A DNA stretch of 64,000 bases from Bradyrhizobium quebecense (GTDB lineage: Bacteria; Pseudomonadota; Alphaproteobacteria; Rhizobiales; Xanthobacteraceae). Positions 36,029 to 44,314 of the stretch are shown in pieces. Each line of letters starts with the position of its first letter. Positions within the stretch are counted from its first letter, which is position 1. The stretch lies in contig NZ_CP088022.1 in the NCBI RefSeq assembly GCF_013373795.3, positions 4,526,001-4,590,000 of the forward strand, written 5' to 3'. Under the pieces are notes generated by a model. That model saw nothing but the letters and a program-made list of their open reading frames with translations, was not told the origin of the DNA and ran no database searches. Position numbers and translations under genes: made by a program.

Positions 36029-38119
36029 CTATTTCGACCGCGCCACCGTGGTGCCGTCCCAATCCTCATCGGTGGGATTGGCGAGCTGATGCCTGCATCG
36101 CGCGATCATCTGCGTCGAGGCCATGTCCGTACCGCGGAGTTGCAAGGACCTCTCGAACGCTGCGATCGCTGCGGTGAAATCACCGGCGCGCCAGGCCGCA
36201 AGCCCGGCCTCATAGGAGGCGATCCAGTCGCGCGCGATCGCGCCCTCGTCGGCCATTGCGATCAACTCGTAGATTTCCAGCCCGCCGGCGCGGCCGTAGA
36301 CGGCGAGCCGGTCGAGCTCGCGGACGACGATGCGGTCACCGGCAAGACGCCGCGTCTCCGGACCGATGATAATGGTCGATCCATAGACCTTGTTGGTGCC
36401 CTCGAGGCGGCTTGCGATGTTCACGGCGTCGCCGATCACGGTGTAGTTGAGCCGCACTTCCGAGCCGATATTGCCGACCAGCATGTCGCCGGAATTGATG
36501 CCGATGCGGATCCTGACCGCCTCCCCCTTGTCGTCGACAAGGCCGGCCTGCGCGACCGCGCGCTGGCAGGCGAGCGCCGCCCGGCAGCAATCCGCGGCAT
36601 GATCCGGATTGGCCGCCGGCGCGCCCCAGAACGCCATCACGGCATCGCCGATGAACTTGTCGATGGTGCCGCTCTCCTGCTGGATCGCCGCGGAGACGAT
36701 GTCGAAATAGTGCGACAGCAAGGGGATGATGCGATCGCCGAGCCGTTCCGACATGCCGGTGAAACCGGCAAGGTCGACGAACATCACGCTCATCGGCCGC
36801 ACCGCGCCGCCGAGCCGCGCACCATTGCCGTCGCTGACCAGCCGCCGCACCAGATCGGCAGGAATGTATTTGCGGAACGCGGCGAGCCCCTGCGCCATGT
36901 CGCCGATCGCACCCGACAGGTTTTCGATCTCGGCAAGGCGCGACGGATGCCGCTCGACCTTATCGAGGTCGAAGCGCTCGACATGCCTGATCTCGCCGAC
37001 CACCTTGATCAGGGGCGCCGCGATCAGGCGCTGCGCCAGCCAAGCCGACAACAGTCCGGCGGCAGCGATCAGCGCCGCGAGCCCGATCAGCAAATTGCGG
37101 ATTGTCATCCGCACCGGGCCGAGGAATTCGGATTCCGGCACCACCGTCACCAGCGACCAGCCCGGGAACGAGATCGGCGTCAGCACCGCCTGATAGGCCT
37201 GCCCGTCGCGCGTCACCTGGGAGCGGTACGCCTCGCCCTCGCCGGGATCGTAGGCCTTGCCGGCCTGCCTGACCGCGGCGACGGCAACCGGCAGCAGCGG
37301 GTGGTCGGTCTTCTGCGCATTCAGCTCGTCGGCGTCAGCATCGGGAGACGCGATCACGCCGCCGTCGCGGTCGAGCAGGAAGGCGCCCGCGGACTTGCCG
37401 ACCGTGAGCTGCGAAAGGAAGTTCGACACCCGGGTCAATTCGATGATGATGGCGAGCACGCCGGTGCGCTCGCCGTCGATGTCGATCGGCACCGCCAGCA
37501 TCGCGGCCAGCCGTTCGCCGCGGGGCAGCGTCGTCAGCGTCGACCATTGCTGGTCGCGGGCCGCGATCGCATCACGAAACCAGGGCTGCTCCGTGACCAG
37601 ATATTTGCCGTCCTCGACAGTGCTGCCCTTCGGCTTGATGTCGATGCCGGCATAGTCGTATTGATCGGCCCGCAGCTTGCGGTCGGGCGAGATGGTCAGC
37701 ATCTCGACGCCGGCGTCGCCGAGCTTGTGGGCGCCAAAAAACGAACCGTCCGGCCAGCCGAACGCAACCCACGAGATGGTCGGTTGCGACTGCAACTGCG
37801 ACAGGAACACGAACTGCCGCTTGCGCGCGTCGCGGGCGTCCAGCACCTTCTCGGTCAACAGCGTCCGCACCGCCGTCATCGACGAGCGCGCTTCGGTCGT
37901 GATCGACTGCAATTCGTCGCCGACCGCGGAGACGATCTGGTCGTTGATGGTGTCGGCCAGCGTCTGGCTCACCCGTTGTGCGGTGCGCCACCACAACAGA
38001 TGCACGCCGACGGCGCTGACCACGATCGAGGTCAGGACGAGGGCGGAGATGGCACTGCGGATGCCGATGCGCATCGATGAGGTCCCGATCAGCGGTTGCT
38101 TTACCGCAATACGGAACAT
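36029..38119 (-). CDS. membrane-bound sensory adenylate/guanylate cyclase (dCache)
   Basis: The 696-residue protein has a membrane helix (about 20-43), a periplasmic sensor of about 290 residues with a dCache-like pattern (YDYAGIDIKPKGS, FPGWSLVTVVPE), a second helix (about 342-365), a short HAMP-like linker and a class III cyclase domain (about 443-570). Metal-binding motifs FVDLAGFTG and FIGDAVMAFWG are both present. A TPR-like tail ends the protein. It should make cAMP in response to a small periplasmic ligand. The start is uncertain: ATG at 38119 or 38074; neither has a good ribosome binding site. Confidence 0.88.
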   Translation of the reverse strand: MFRIAVKQPLIGTSSMRIGIRSAISALVLTSIVVSAVGVHLLWWRTAQRVSQTLADTINDQIVSAVGDELQSITTEARSSMTAVRTLLTEKVLDARDARKRQFVFLSQLQSQPTISWVAFGWPDGSFFGAHKLGDAGVEMLTISPDRKLRADQYDYAGIDIKPKGSTVEDGKYLVTEQPWFRDAIAARDQQWSTLTTLPRGERLAAMLAVPIDIDGERTGVLAIIIELTRVSNFLSQLTVGKSAGAFLLDRDGGVIASPDADADELNAQKTDHPLLPVAVAAVRQAGKAYDPGEGEAYRSQVTRDGQAYQAVLTPISFPGWSLVTVVPESEFLGPVRMTIRNLLIGLAALIAAAGLLSAWLAQRLIAAPLIKVVGEIRHVERFDLDKVERHPSRLAEIENLSGAIGDMAQGLAAFRKYIPADLVRRLVSDGNGARLGGAVRPMSVMFVDLAGFTGMSERLGDRIIPLLSHYFDIVSAAIQQESGTIDKFIGDAVMAFWGAPAANPDHAADCCRAALACQRAVAQAGLVDDKGEAVRIRIGINSGDMLVGNIGSEVRLNYTVIGDAVNIASRLEGTNKVYGSTIIIGPETRRLAGDRIVVRELDRLAVYGRAGGLEIYELIAMADEGAIARDWIASYEAGLAAWRAGDFTAAIAAFERSLQLRGTDMASTQMIARCRHQLANPTDEDWDGTTVARSK

Positions 38120-38264
38120 ATCCGCGATTGTTTCGCCAGCCCGGGACGCAACGCAGCACCCGGACACGGGCCTGTGACCATAGTTGAAGGCGCCGACGAC
38201 GAAACTTCTGGATTGTTGGCTGCGTACACGCCAAGAGAGGACAGCTACCCTCGAAGGTTCCTTG

Positions 38265-38996
38265 ATGCACGACGTCACGATCCCGGCCGCCTTGATCGCC
38301 GGTCTAGTCAGCTTCCTGTCGCCCTGCGTGCTGCCGCTGGTGCCGCCCTATCTGATCTACCTGACCGGTGCGACCATCGAGCAGGTCAACCAGGACGGCG
38401 CCACCGCAGCATCCAAGCGCGCGGTGATGATCTCGGCGGTCATGTTCGTGCTCGGCTTCTCGACCGTGTTCGTGGCGCTCGGCGCCAGCGCGTCGATCGT
38501 CGGCGGGCTGGTCCGCGCCTGGTCGGCCGAGCTCTCGATCCTGGCCGGCATCGTCATCATCATCATGGGCCTGCACTTCCTCGGCATCACCCGGATCGGC
38601 CTGTTGATGCGCGAGGGGCGGCTGACCGCGCCCAAGCCGGTCGGGCTGTGGGGTGCCTATGTCATGGGCCTGGCGTTCGCCTTCGGCTGGACACCCTGCA
38701 TCGGGCCGATCCTGGCCGCGATCCTTTCGATTGCGGCCGCGGAGGCCACGGTGACCAAGGGCGCCGGCCTGCTCGCGGCGTATTCCGCCGGGCTCGGCAT
38801 CCCCTTCCTGGTCGCCGCCTTTCTGGTCGAGCAGTTCTCCTCACTGTTCGCGCGAATGAAGCGCCACCTCGACACCGTCGAGCGCGTGATGGGCGTGTTG
38901 ATGGTGATCACCGGCATCGGCTTCCTGACCGGCGCGGTGTCCGGCGTCAGCGTCTGGCTGCTGGAAACCTTCCCGGCGCTGCAAAATATCGGATAG
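38265..38996 (+). CDS. ccdA: CcdA/DsbD-type cytochrome c biogenesis protein
   Basis: The 243-residue membrane protein has six helices. The two conserved cysteines lie in FLSPCVLPLVPPYL and FGWTPCIGPILAA. CcdA moves reducing equivalents from cytosolic thioredoxin to periplasmic thioredoxin-like proteins, mainly for heme attachment to cytochrome c. GAAGG stands seven bases before the ATG at 38265. It is divergent from the cyclase and is followed by doxX and a secreted protein with a WCHWC motif, so a wider periplasmic thiol role is possible. Confidence 0.92.
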   Translation: MHDVTIPAALIAGLVSFLSPCVLPLVPPYLIYLTGATIEQVNQDGATAASKRAVMISAVMFVLGFSTVFVALGASASIVGGLVRAWSAELSILAGIVIIIMGLHFLGITRIGLLMREGRLTAPKPVGLWGAYVMGLAFAFGWTPCIGPILAAILSIAAAEATVTKGAGLLAAYSAGLGIPFLVAAFLVEQFSSLFARMKRHLDTVERVMGVLMVITGIGFLTGAVSGVSVWLLETFPALQNIG

Positions 38997-39024
38997 GGCC
39001 CGTAACAAGCCCGCCATGTCAGGC

Positions 39025-39053
39025 GAAACTCCCACCATGACGCGGCCGTAGCT
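39025..39053 (+). promoter_or_regulatory. candidate ECF-sigma promoter of the DoxX gene
   Basis: GAAACT, 16 bases, then CGTAGCT. The -10 part is identical to those before both bufferin precursor genes; the -35 part matches GTAACC at 4 of 6 positions. It lies 79 bases before the ATG. Confidence 0.45.
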
Positions 39054-39131
39054 TTTGGCTCGTGCCGGTTGACGTGCGTTCGCAGTCAACGCCGGCGCAG
39101 GCTGCGTGGCGGAATATTGGGAGGGTTTCGC

Positions 39132-39596
39132 ATGAACTTCATCGTCAACCTGCTGATTCTGCTGCCGGCGCGGATCGCCTCGCATTTTTCCTGGGCCGGG
39201 CCGCTGATCATGCGGATCATCGTCGGCTACACCTTCATGCTGGCCGGCTGGGGCAAGCTCACCAACCTCGCCCAGGTCACTGAGAACTTCGTCGGCTGGG
39301 GCATTCCGTTCCCGACCATCCTCACCCCCTTCGTATCCGGCGTCGAATGCTTCGGCGGCGCGATGCTGATCCTCGGCCTGTTCACCCGCATCCCCGCCGC
39401 GATGCTCGCGGTGGTGATGATCGTCGCGATCAAGTCGGCGAAATGGGGCGACGTCGACTCGCTGGAGACGCTGCTCGGGTTTGAGGAGGCGACCTATTTC
39501 GCCGCCTTCATGTGGCTTGCGATCGCAGGTCCCGGCGCCGCCTCGCTGGACCGCCTGCTGGTCAACGCGGCCGAGGGCCGGAAGGCGCCGACCTGA
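39132..39596 (+). CDS. DoxX family membrane protein (BufD-like)
   Basis: The 154-residue protein has four membrane helices and the DoxX features RIIVGYTFMLAGWGKL and GVECFGGAMLILGLFTRIPA. DoxX proteins are quinone-linked or redox-associated membrane proteins of varied role, and one type (BufD) belongs to bufferin operons. Its position 2.2 kb before two bufferin precursor genes, with a shared promoter motif, suggests that it serves this module. GGGAGGG precedes the ATG. Confidence 0.85.
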   Translation: MNFIVNLLILLPARIASHFSWAGPLIMRIIVGYTFMLAGWGKLTNLAQVTENFVGWGIPFPTILTPFVSGVECFGGAMLILGLFTRIPAAMLAVVMIVAIKSAKWGDVDSLETLLGFEEATYFAAFMWLAIAGPGAASLDRLLVNAAEGRKAPT

Positions 39597-39693
39597 GTGT
39601 AACCCGGGAGGCTGGCTCACAATCCGGTGAGCCTGCGAGCCCCGATCCCGGCGGCCCCGTAGCTCAAACGACCCTCGCCTTCGGGAGCGCGCC

Positions 39694-41484
39694 ATGAGAC
39701 TTGTCGGTACCATCGCAATTCTCGTGGCCTTGAGCGCGTCGCCATCACGCGCGGCGGACGCTCTGGCATGGACCGGCTGGAGCCACGATCTGTTCGCGCG
39801 CGCCGCGACCGAGCAGCGGTTCGTCATCCTCGATCTTGAGGCCGTGTGGTGCCACTGGTGCCACGTGATGGAGAAGACGACCTACGCCGACCCCAAGGTG
39901 CAGGAGCTGCTTGCGGCGAAATACCTCCCGGTGCGCGTCGACCAGGACGCCAATCCGGATCTCTCGAGCCGCTACGGCGACTGGGGCTGGCCTGCGACCA
40001 TCGTGTTCGCGCCTGACGGCAACGAGATCGCCAAGATCAGGGGCTACATCGAGCCCGAGCGGATGCAGGCGCTGCTCAAGGCCATCATCGACGATCCCTC
40101 GCCGGGCCCGTCGGTCGGCGAGGCGTTCGAGATCAAGCCCGCCACATCGGCGTTTCTCAGCAAGGCGCAACGCACCGAGCTGACCAGGACATTCGACGAA
40201 TCCTACGACGACAAGCTCGGCGGCTGGGGCGAGAACCAGAAATATATCGATGCCGACAGTCTCGACCTCGCGATCAGCCGGGCCGAAGGCGGCGACGCGT
40301 CAGCCACACGGCGCGCAAGGCAGACGCTCGATGCCGCGATCGCGCTGATCGATCCGGTGTGGGGCGGCGTGTTCCAGTATTCCGAGGCCGGCTCCTGGAG
40401 CCATCCGCATTTCGAGAAGATCATCGCTTTCCAGTCGCAATATCTGCGGCAATACAGCCAGGCCTATGCGCAGTGGAAGGAGGCGAAATATCTCGCGGCC
40501 GCGCGCAACGTCGAGCGTTACCTCACGGATTTCCTGCTGGGCCCGGACGGCGCCTTCTATGTCAGCCAGGACGCCGATCTCGATCACGACGTCGACGGCC
40601 ACGCCTATTATGCGCTTGATGATGCCGCGCGCCGCAAGCTGGGCCTGCCTCGCATGGACAAGAACCTCTATGCGCGCGAGAACGGCTGGGCGATCTCAGG
40701 CCTCGTGGCCTATTACGACGCGAGCGCCGATCCCAAGGCGCTCGAGATCGCCGAGCGCGCGGCGAAATGGGTGCTCGCCAATCGCGCGCTGCCGGACGGC
40801 GGCTTCCGCCATGGCGACAGGGATCGCGGCGGCCCCTTCCTCGGCGACACCGTTGCGATGGGACAGGCTCTGCTCGATCTCCATGCCGCGACCGGCAATC
40901 GCGACTGGCTGACAGCCGCGGTGAGGGCCGGCGACTTCGCCGCGACGTTCCGCGACGACGCCGGCGGCTTCCTCACCTCGAAAACGCCGGAAGGACAAGC
41001 CGGCGTATTCGCCAGGCCCGCCAAGCTGATCGACGACCAGATCCAGGTCGCGCGCTTCATGAATATGCTCAATCGCTATACCGGCACCGACGGCACCCGC
41101 GAACTCGCGGCGCACGCGATGCGCTATCTCGGGGCGGCTTCGAGCGAGGTGCCGCGGCCGATGCCGGGCGTGCTGCTCGCCGATGAGGAGCTCGCCACCG
41201 AGCCGACGCATGTCACCATCGTCGGACACAAGGACGACACGCGCGCGCAACGCCTGCATGCGATCGCCCGCGCCCTGCCCGCACGCTACAAGCGGCTCGA
41301 ATGGCTCGACCTGCGCGAGGGCAGATTGCCCAACCCGGACGTCGACTATCCCGACCTCGGCGAGCCCGCGGCCTTTGCCTGCAGCAACCGCATCTGTTCG
41401 TTCCCGGCGTTCAGCGCCGCGGAATTGCAGGCCAACGTGGCGCAGATGGCGAAGCTGAAGCCGGCGCGCGCCGCGCAGAACTGA
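39694..41484 (+). CDS. secreted DUF255 (YyaL-like) thioredoxin-domain protein
   Basis: The 596-residue protein has a signal peptide (1-20, ending SPSRA). A thioredoxin-like domain has the motif EAVWCHWCHVMEK with Cys53 and Cys56, followed by WGWPATIVFAPDG, where cis-Pro is expected. The rest is an alpha/alpha-barrel-like region as in YyaL/SPATA20 proteins. Function is unknown; a periplasmic thiol-redox role is likely from the CxxC and from ccdA nearby. GGGAG precedes the ATG. A CGTAGCT element stands 30 bases upstream at 39658, but its -35 partner is poor. Confidence 0.86.
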   Translation: MRLVGTIAILVALSASPSRAADALAWTGWSHDLFARAATEQRFVILDLEAVWCHWCHVMEKTTYADPKVQELLAAKYLPVRVDQDANPDLSSRYGDWGWPATIVFAPDGNEIAKIRGYIEPERMQALLKAIIDDPSPGPSVGEAFEIKPATSAFLSKAQRTELTRTFDESYDDKLGGWGENQKYIDADSLDLAISRAEGGDASATRRARQTLDAAIALIDPVWGGVFQYSEAGSWSHPHFEKIIAFQSQYLRQYSQAYAQWKEAKYLAAARNVERYLTDFLLGPDGAFYVSQDADLDHDVDGHAYYALDDAARRKLGLPRMDKNLYARENGWAISGLVAYYDASADPKALEIAERAAKWVLANRALPDGGFRHGDRDRGGPFLGDTVAMGQALLDLHAATGNRDWLTAAVRAGDFAATFRDDAGGFLTSKTPEGQAGVFARPAKLIDDQIQVARFMNMLNRYTGTDGTRELAAHAMRYLGAASSEVPRPMPGVLLADEELATEPTHVTIVGHKDDTRAQRLHAIARALPARYKRLEWLDLREGRLPNPDVDYPDLGEPAAFACSNRICSFPAFSAAELQANVAQMAKLKPARAAQN

Positions 41485-41806
41485 TTAAAATGCAGACTGT
41501 GCAACGCAGCAAACCGGTCGGCTCGGCGCAATGAAATACTCTTTGGCCCACGGTGTTCGACATGGACCGGGCGTCAGACCCGGACCAAACAAAATTTTCT
41601 TTTGAAGCGCTGTAACCAAATCGCCTGATACCCCGTAGCTGATCTTGGACGAGCACTCAAATCGCGGGAAGCACCGCGCCGCGGACGCCCCTGCGATCTG
41701 ATTGTTCTCCGAATGTCCATCCGTTGTGCGGTCCGGGATCGAACGATCGTCGGATGCTCACGGCGCCATGTTTTTTTGCTTTCAAACAATCACCGAGGAG
41801 ATCGTC
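41485..41806. other. 322-base leader region before the first bufferin precursor
   Basis: No gene is visible here. A GC hairpin (about 41574-41592, one mismatch) followed by T-rich sequence may terminate the DUF255 gene. The candidate ECF promoter at 41612-41640 then leaves an untranslated leader of roughly 160 bases. Confidence 0.6.
41612..41640 (+). promoter_or_regulatory. candidate ECF-sigma promoter of the first bufferin precursor
   Basis: GTAACC, 16 bases, then CGTAGCT. The -35 box is extended to GTAACCAAA, the same as at the second precursor. GTAAC-type -35 boxes are typical of ECF sigma factors. Confidence 0.65.
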
Positions 41807-42070
41807 ATGAAGTTGAGTTCGAAGTCCGGCGCAACGCTCGCCGTCGCTGCGGCCACCCTGTTCCTCGCCGGCTCCGTGGTTTCGACCACCTCGACGCCCG
41901 CGAATGCCGCCATGGGCAAGTGCATGGCCGGCAATGCCTGCAAGGGCCAGAGCGCCTGCAAAGGCGGCGCCAATTCCTGCAAGGGCCTGAACGCCTGCAA
42001 GGGCACCGGCTTCTCGCTGAGCTCCGAAAAGCAGTGCAACGCGATGGGCGGCAAGTTCGTCAAGAGCTGA
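41807..42070 (+). CDS. bufferin-type Cys-rich RiPP precursor, copy 1
   Basis: The 87-residue precursor has a Sec signal peptide (about 1-34, ending PANA). The core has six cysteines at 39, 45, 51, 58, 64 and 77. Most lie in the repeated form ACKGxxACKG. Bufferins are periplasmic copper-binding peptides whose cysteines are modified by an MNIO enzyme; the MNIO gene bufB follows. It is probably of the BufA2 class, but I cannot be sure of the subclass. GAGGAG precedes the ATG. The cysteine spacing 6-6-7-6-13 is the same in the second copy. Confidence 0.85.
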   Translation: MKLSSKSGATLAVAAATLFLAGSVVSTTSTPANAAMGKCMAGNACKGQSACKGGANSCKGLNACKGTGFSLSSEKQCNAMGGKFVKS

Positions 42071-42147
42071 TCGCAATCGTCCCAAGAGGGCGCGGCGATG
42101 GCGCCGGGCCTTTCGCGCCACGGCGCGGATAAATGATCCCAGCATGG

Positions 42148-42175
42148 GTAACCAAAGCGGTGCATATCCGTAGCT
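42148..42175 (+). promoter_or_regulatory. candidate ECF-sigma promoter of the second bufferin precursor
   Basis: GTAACC, 15 bases, then CGTAGCT. It repeats the element of copy 1 (GTAACCAAA and CGTAGCT) and lies 80 bases before the ATG. Confidence 0.65.
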
Positions 42176-42254
42176 ATCCCTGGGAGCAGCCTTCGGCCAA
42201 CTCACACGGGTTGCGGGCGGCGCACCTTCAACCATCTTGCAAAAGGAGACGCTC

Positions 42255-42512
42255 ATGAAGCTTACAACCAAGTCCGGTGCCACGCTCGCCGCCGCAGCCG
42301 CCACGCTTTTCCTGGCCGGAGCCGTGGTGTCGACACAGTCCTACGCTGCGAGCGAAGGCAAATGCGTTGGCGCCAATGCATGCAAGGGCCAGAGCGCCTG
42401 CAAGGGCGGCAATCACGCCTGCAAAGGTCAGAATGCCTGCAAGGGCCAGGGCTTTGCCGAGATGACGAAGGCCGACTGCACCGCAGCCAAGGGCAAGTTC
42501 AAGGCCGGGTGA
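42255..42512 (+). CDS. bufferin-type Cys-rich RiPP precursor, copy 2
   Basis: The 85-residue precursor is a paralogue of copy 1, with nearly the same signal peptide (KSGATLA, AAATLFLAG). Its cysteines are at 37, 43, 49, 56, 62 and 75. The core reads NACKGQSACKGG, then HACKGQNACKGQGF. The C-terminal ADC and Lys-rich end is conserved. AAGGAG precedes the ATG. It is 184 bases after copy 1 and has its own promoter-like element, so the copies may be expressed independently. The peptide should be secreted by Sec after, or around, modification by BufB. Confidence 0.86.
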   Translation: MKLTTKSGATLAAAAATLFLAGAVVSTQSYAASEGKCVGANACKGQSACKGGNHACKGQNACKGQGFAEMTKADCTAAKGKFKAG

Positions 42513-42528
42513 ACGGATCGGACCAAGC

Positions 42529-42556
42529 GGGGCCCGGTGTAGGCCGGGCCTCGTTT
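42529..42556 (+). terminator. attenuator-like hairpin between precursor and bufB
   Basis: GGGGCCCGG pairs with CCGGGCCTC (one G-U) around a six-base loop, then GTTTCC follows. The short T run suggests partial termination, which would keep precursor mRNA in excess over enzyme mRNA. Confidence 0.6.
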
Positions 42557-42613
42557 CCATGATAGTTTTGAAGTTGGGCGCCACGATCCTGGCGCCAGAA
42601 GCGCGGAGCCGCC

Positions 42614-43513
42614 ATGAACGTTGCGAGCCGATCACCGGACAAGTCGGTGCTCGCAGAGCGCCCGCTGCAATCAGCCAAGCCGCCGTTCCTCGGCTTCGGC
42701 CTCGGCCTGCGCGCCCAGCACTACGACGAGATCCTGAACGGAAATCCGGCGATCGACTGGTTCGAGGTGATCAGCGAGAACTACATGCTGCCGGGCGGCC
42801 AGCCGCTGCGGATCCTCGACCAGATCTGCGCGCGCTATCCCGTGGTGATGCACGGCGTCTCGCTGTCGATCGCCTCCACTGCGCCGCCGAATTTCGACTA
42901 TCTGCAGAGCCTGAAGGACCTCGCACAACGCGTGCAGCCGAAATGGGTGTCCGACCATCTGTGCTGGACCGGCGTACACGGCAAGAACCTGCACGATCTG
43001 CTGCCGATCCCCTATACGCAGGAGGCGCTCGATCACGTCGTGAGCCGCGTGCAGCTGGTGCAGGATTTCCTCGGCCGCGCTATCGTGCTCGAGAATGTCT
43101 CGACCTATGTACAGTTCAACAATTCCGAGATGACGGAGTGGGAATTCCTCTCCGAGCTGTCGCGCCGCTCCGGCTGCTGGCTGCTGTTCGACATCAACAA
43201 TGTCTATGTCAGCGCCTTCAACCACGGCTACGATCCGATGGCCTTCCTCAACGGCATTCCCGCCGATCGCGTGGTGCAATTCCACATGGCGGGCCACAGC
43301 CATATGGGCACGCACATCATCGACACGCACGACCATCCGGTGTGCGAGGATGTCTGGGACCTCTATGTTGCGGCCTTGAAGCGGTTCGGACGCGTCTCGA
43401 CCATGATCGAGCGCGACGACAACATCCCGCCGCTCGACGAATTGCTGCGCGAGGTCGACCGCACCCGCGAGATCGCCGAGCAGGTGCTGCCCGTGGGCGC
43501 GCCGGCGGCATGA
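42614..43513 (+). CDS. bufB: MNIO (DUF692) oxidative enzyme BufB
   Basis: The 299-residue enzyme is a multinuclear non-heme iron oxidase of the DUF692 family (relatives: MbnB, TglH). It modifies cysteines in peptide precursors. Its TIM barrel shows the metal-ligand motifs: His80 (VVMHGVSLS), His115 (SDHLCWTG), Glu160 (VLENVSTY), Asp193 with Asn196 (LFDINNVYVS), His224 and His228 (QFHMAGH), and Asp237 with His239 (IDTHDHP). The substrates are almost certainly the two precursors just upstream. It overlaps the partner gene bufC by ATGA, and GGAG precedes its ATG. Confidence 0.92.
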   Translation: MNVASRSPDKSVLAERPLQSAKPPFLGFGLGLRAQHYDEILNGNPAIDWFEVISENYMLPGGQPLRILDQICARYPVVMHGVSLSIASTAPPNFDYLQSLKDLAQRVQPKWVSDHLCWTGVHGKNLHDLLPIPYTQEALDHVVSRVQLVQDFLGRAIVLENVSTYVQFNNSEMTEWEFLSELSRRSGCWLLFDINNVYVSAFNHGYDPMAFLNGIPADRVVQFHMAGHSHMGTHIIDTHDHPVCEDVWDLYVAALKRFGRVSTMIERDDNIPPLDELLREVDRTREIAEQVLPVGAPAA

Positions 43514-44295
43514 GCGACTTCGCGCGCCAGCAGAGCGAGTTTCAGCACGCCATCCTCAGCGGCGACGACGGCATCCTGACCGAAATCCTCGACAGCCCCA
43601 AGGAGACGCGCGCGACGCTGTTCGGCGTCTATCGCCATGCCTACGGCTCGCGGCTGGTCGAGGCGATGCGTAACGACCACGAACTGCTGCATCGCTTTCT
43701 CGGCGACGAGATGTTCGACGAGATGGGCCATGCCTACGTCGAGGCACGGCCGTCCGAGCATCCGAACCTGCGCTGGTTCTCGCAGGGATTGCCGGATTTC
43801 CTGAAGGCCACCGCCCCCTACAGCAACCATCCCGTGCTCGCCGACCTCGCCGCACTGGAGAAGGCATTGAACGACGCCTTCGACGCGAGGGAAGGCGCCT
43901 TGCTGGCGCTGGAGGCGATGTCCGGTTTCGCGCCCGAGGTCTGGAACGATCTCGTGTTCCAGCCGCATCCGAGCGCTGCGAGGGTCGACCTATCGACCAA
44001 TGCCGCAGCGGTCTGGATGGCACTGAAGAACGACGAGACGCCGCCCGAGGCGGAGACGCTCGCCGAACCCGCCCGTCTCCTGATCTGGCGTCAGGACACA
44101 ACGCCGATGTTCCGCGAGCTGCCGACGGAGGAAGCAATGATGTGGGACGAAGCCTCCGATGGCGTTCCGTTCGGCGTGCTCTGCGAGATGCTCGCGACCT
44201 ACGACGATCCCGACAATGCCGCGGCGCGCGGCGCCGGCTATCTGCATGGCTGGATCACGGCCGGACTTCTGATGGCAGCATCCGTTCGCGAATAG
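43510..44295 (+). CDS. bufC: DUF2063 domain protein, BufB partner (BufC)
   Basis: The 261-residue protein has the N-terminal DUF2063 helical domain (QQSEFQHAILSGD, TRATLFGVYRHAYGSRLVEAM) found beside MNIO enzymes, and a C-terminal domain of mixed fold. In such systems the partner binds the precursor and presents it to the iron site. It is coupled to bufB by a four-base overlap. The old family label of putative DNA-binding is misleading in this context. Confidence 0.88.
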   Translation: MSDFARQQSEFQHAILSGDDGILTEILDSPKETRATLFGVYRHAYGSRLVEAMRNDHELLHRFLGDEMFDEMGHAYVEARPSEHPNLRWFSQGLPDFLKATAPYSNHPVLADLAALEKALNDAFDAREGALLALEAMSGFAPEVWNDLVFQPHPSAARVDLSTNAAAVWMALKNDETPPEAETLAEPARLLIWRQDTTPMFRELPTEEAMMWDEASDGVPFGVLCEMLATYDDPDNAAARGAGYLHGWITAGLLMAASVRE

Positions 44296-44314
44296 GGGCG
44301 GGCAGCACGCCGCG

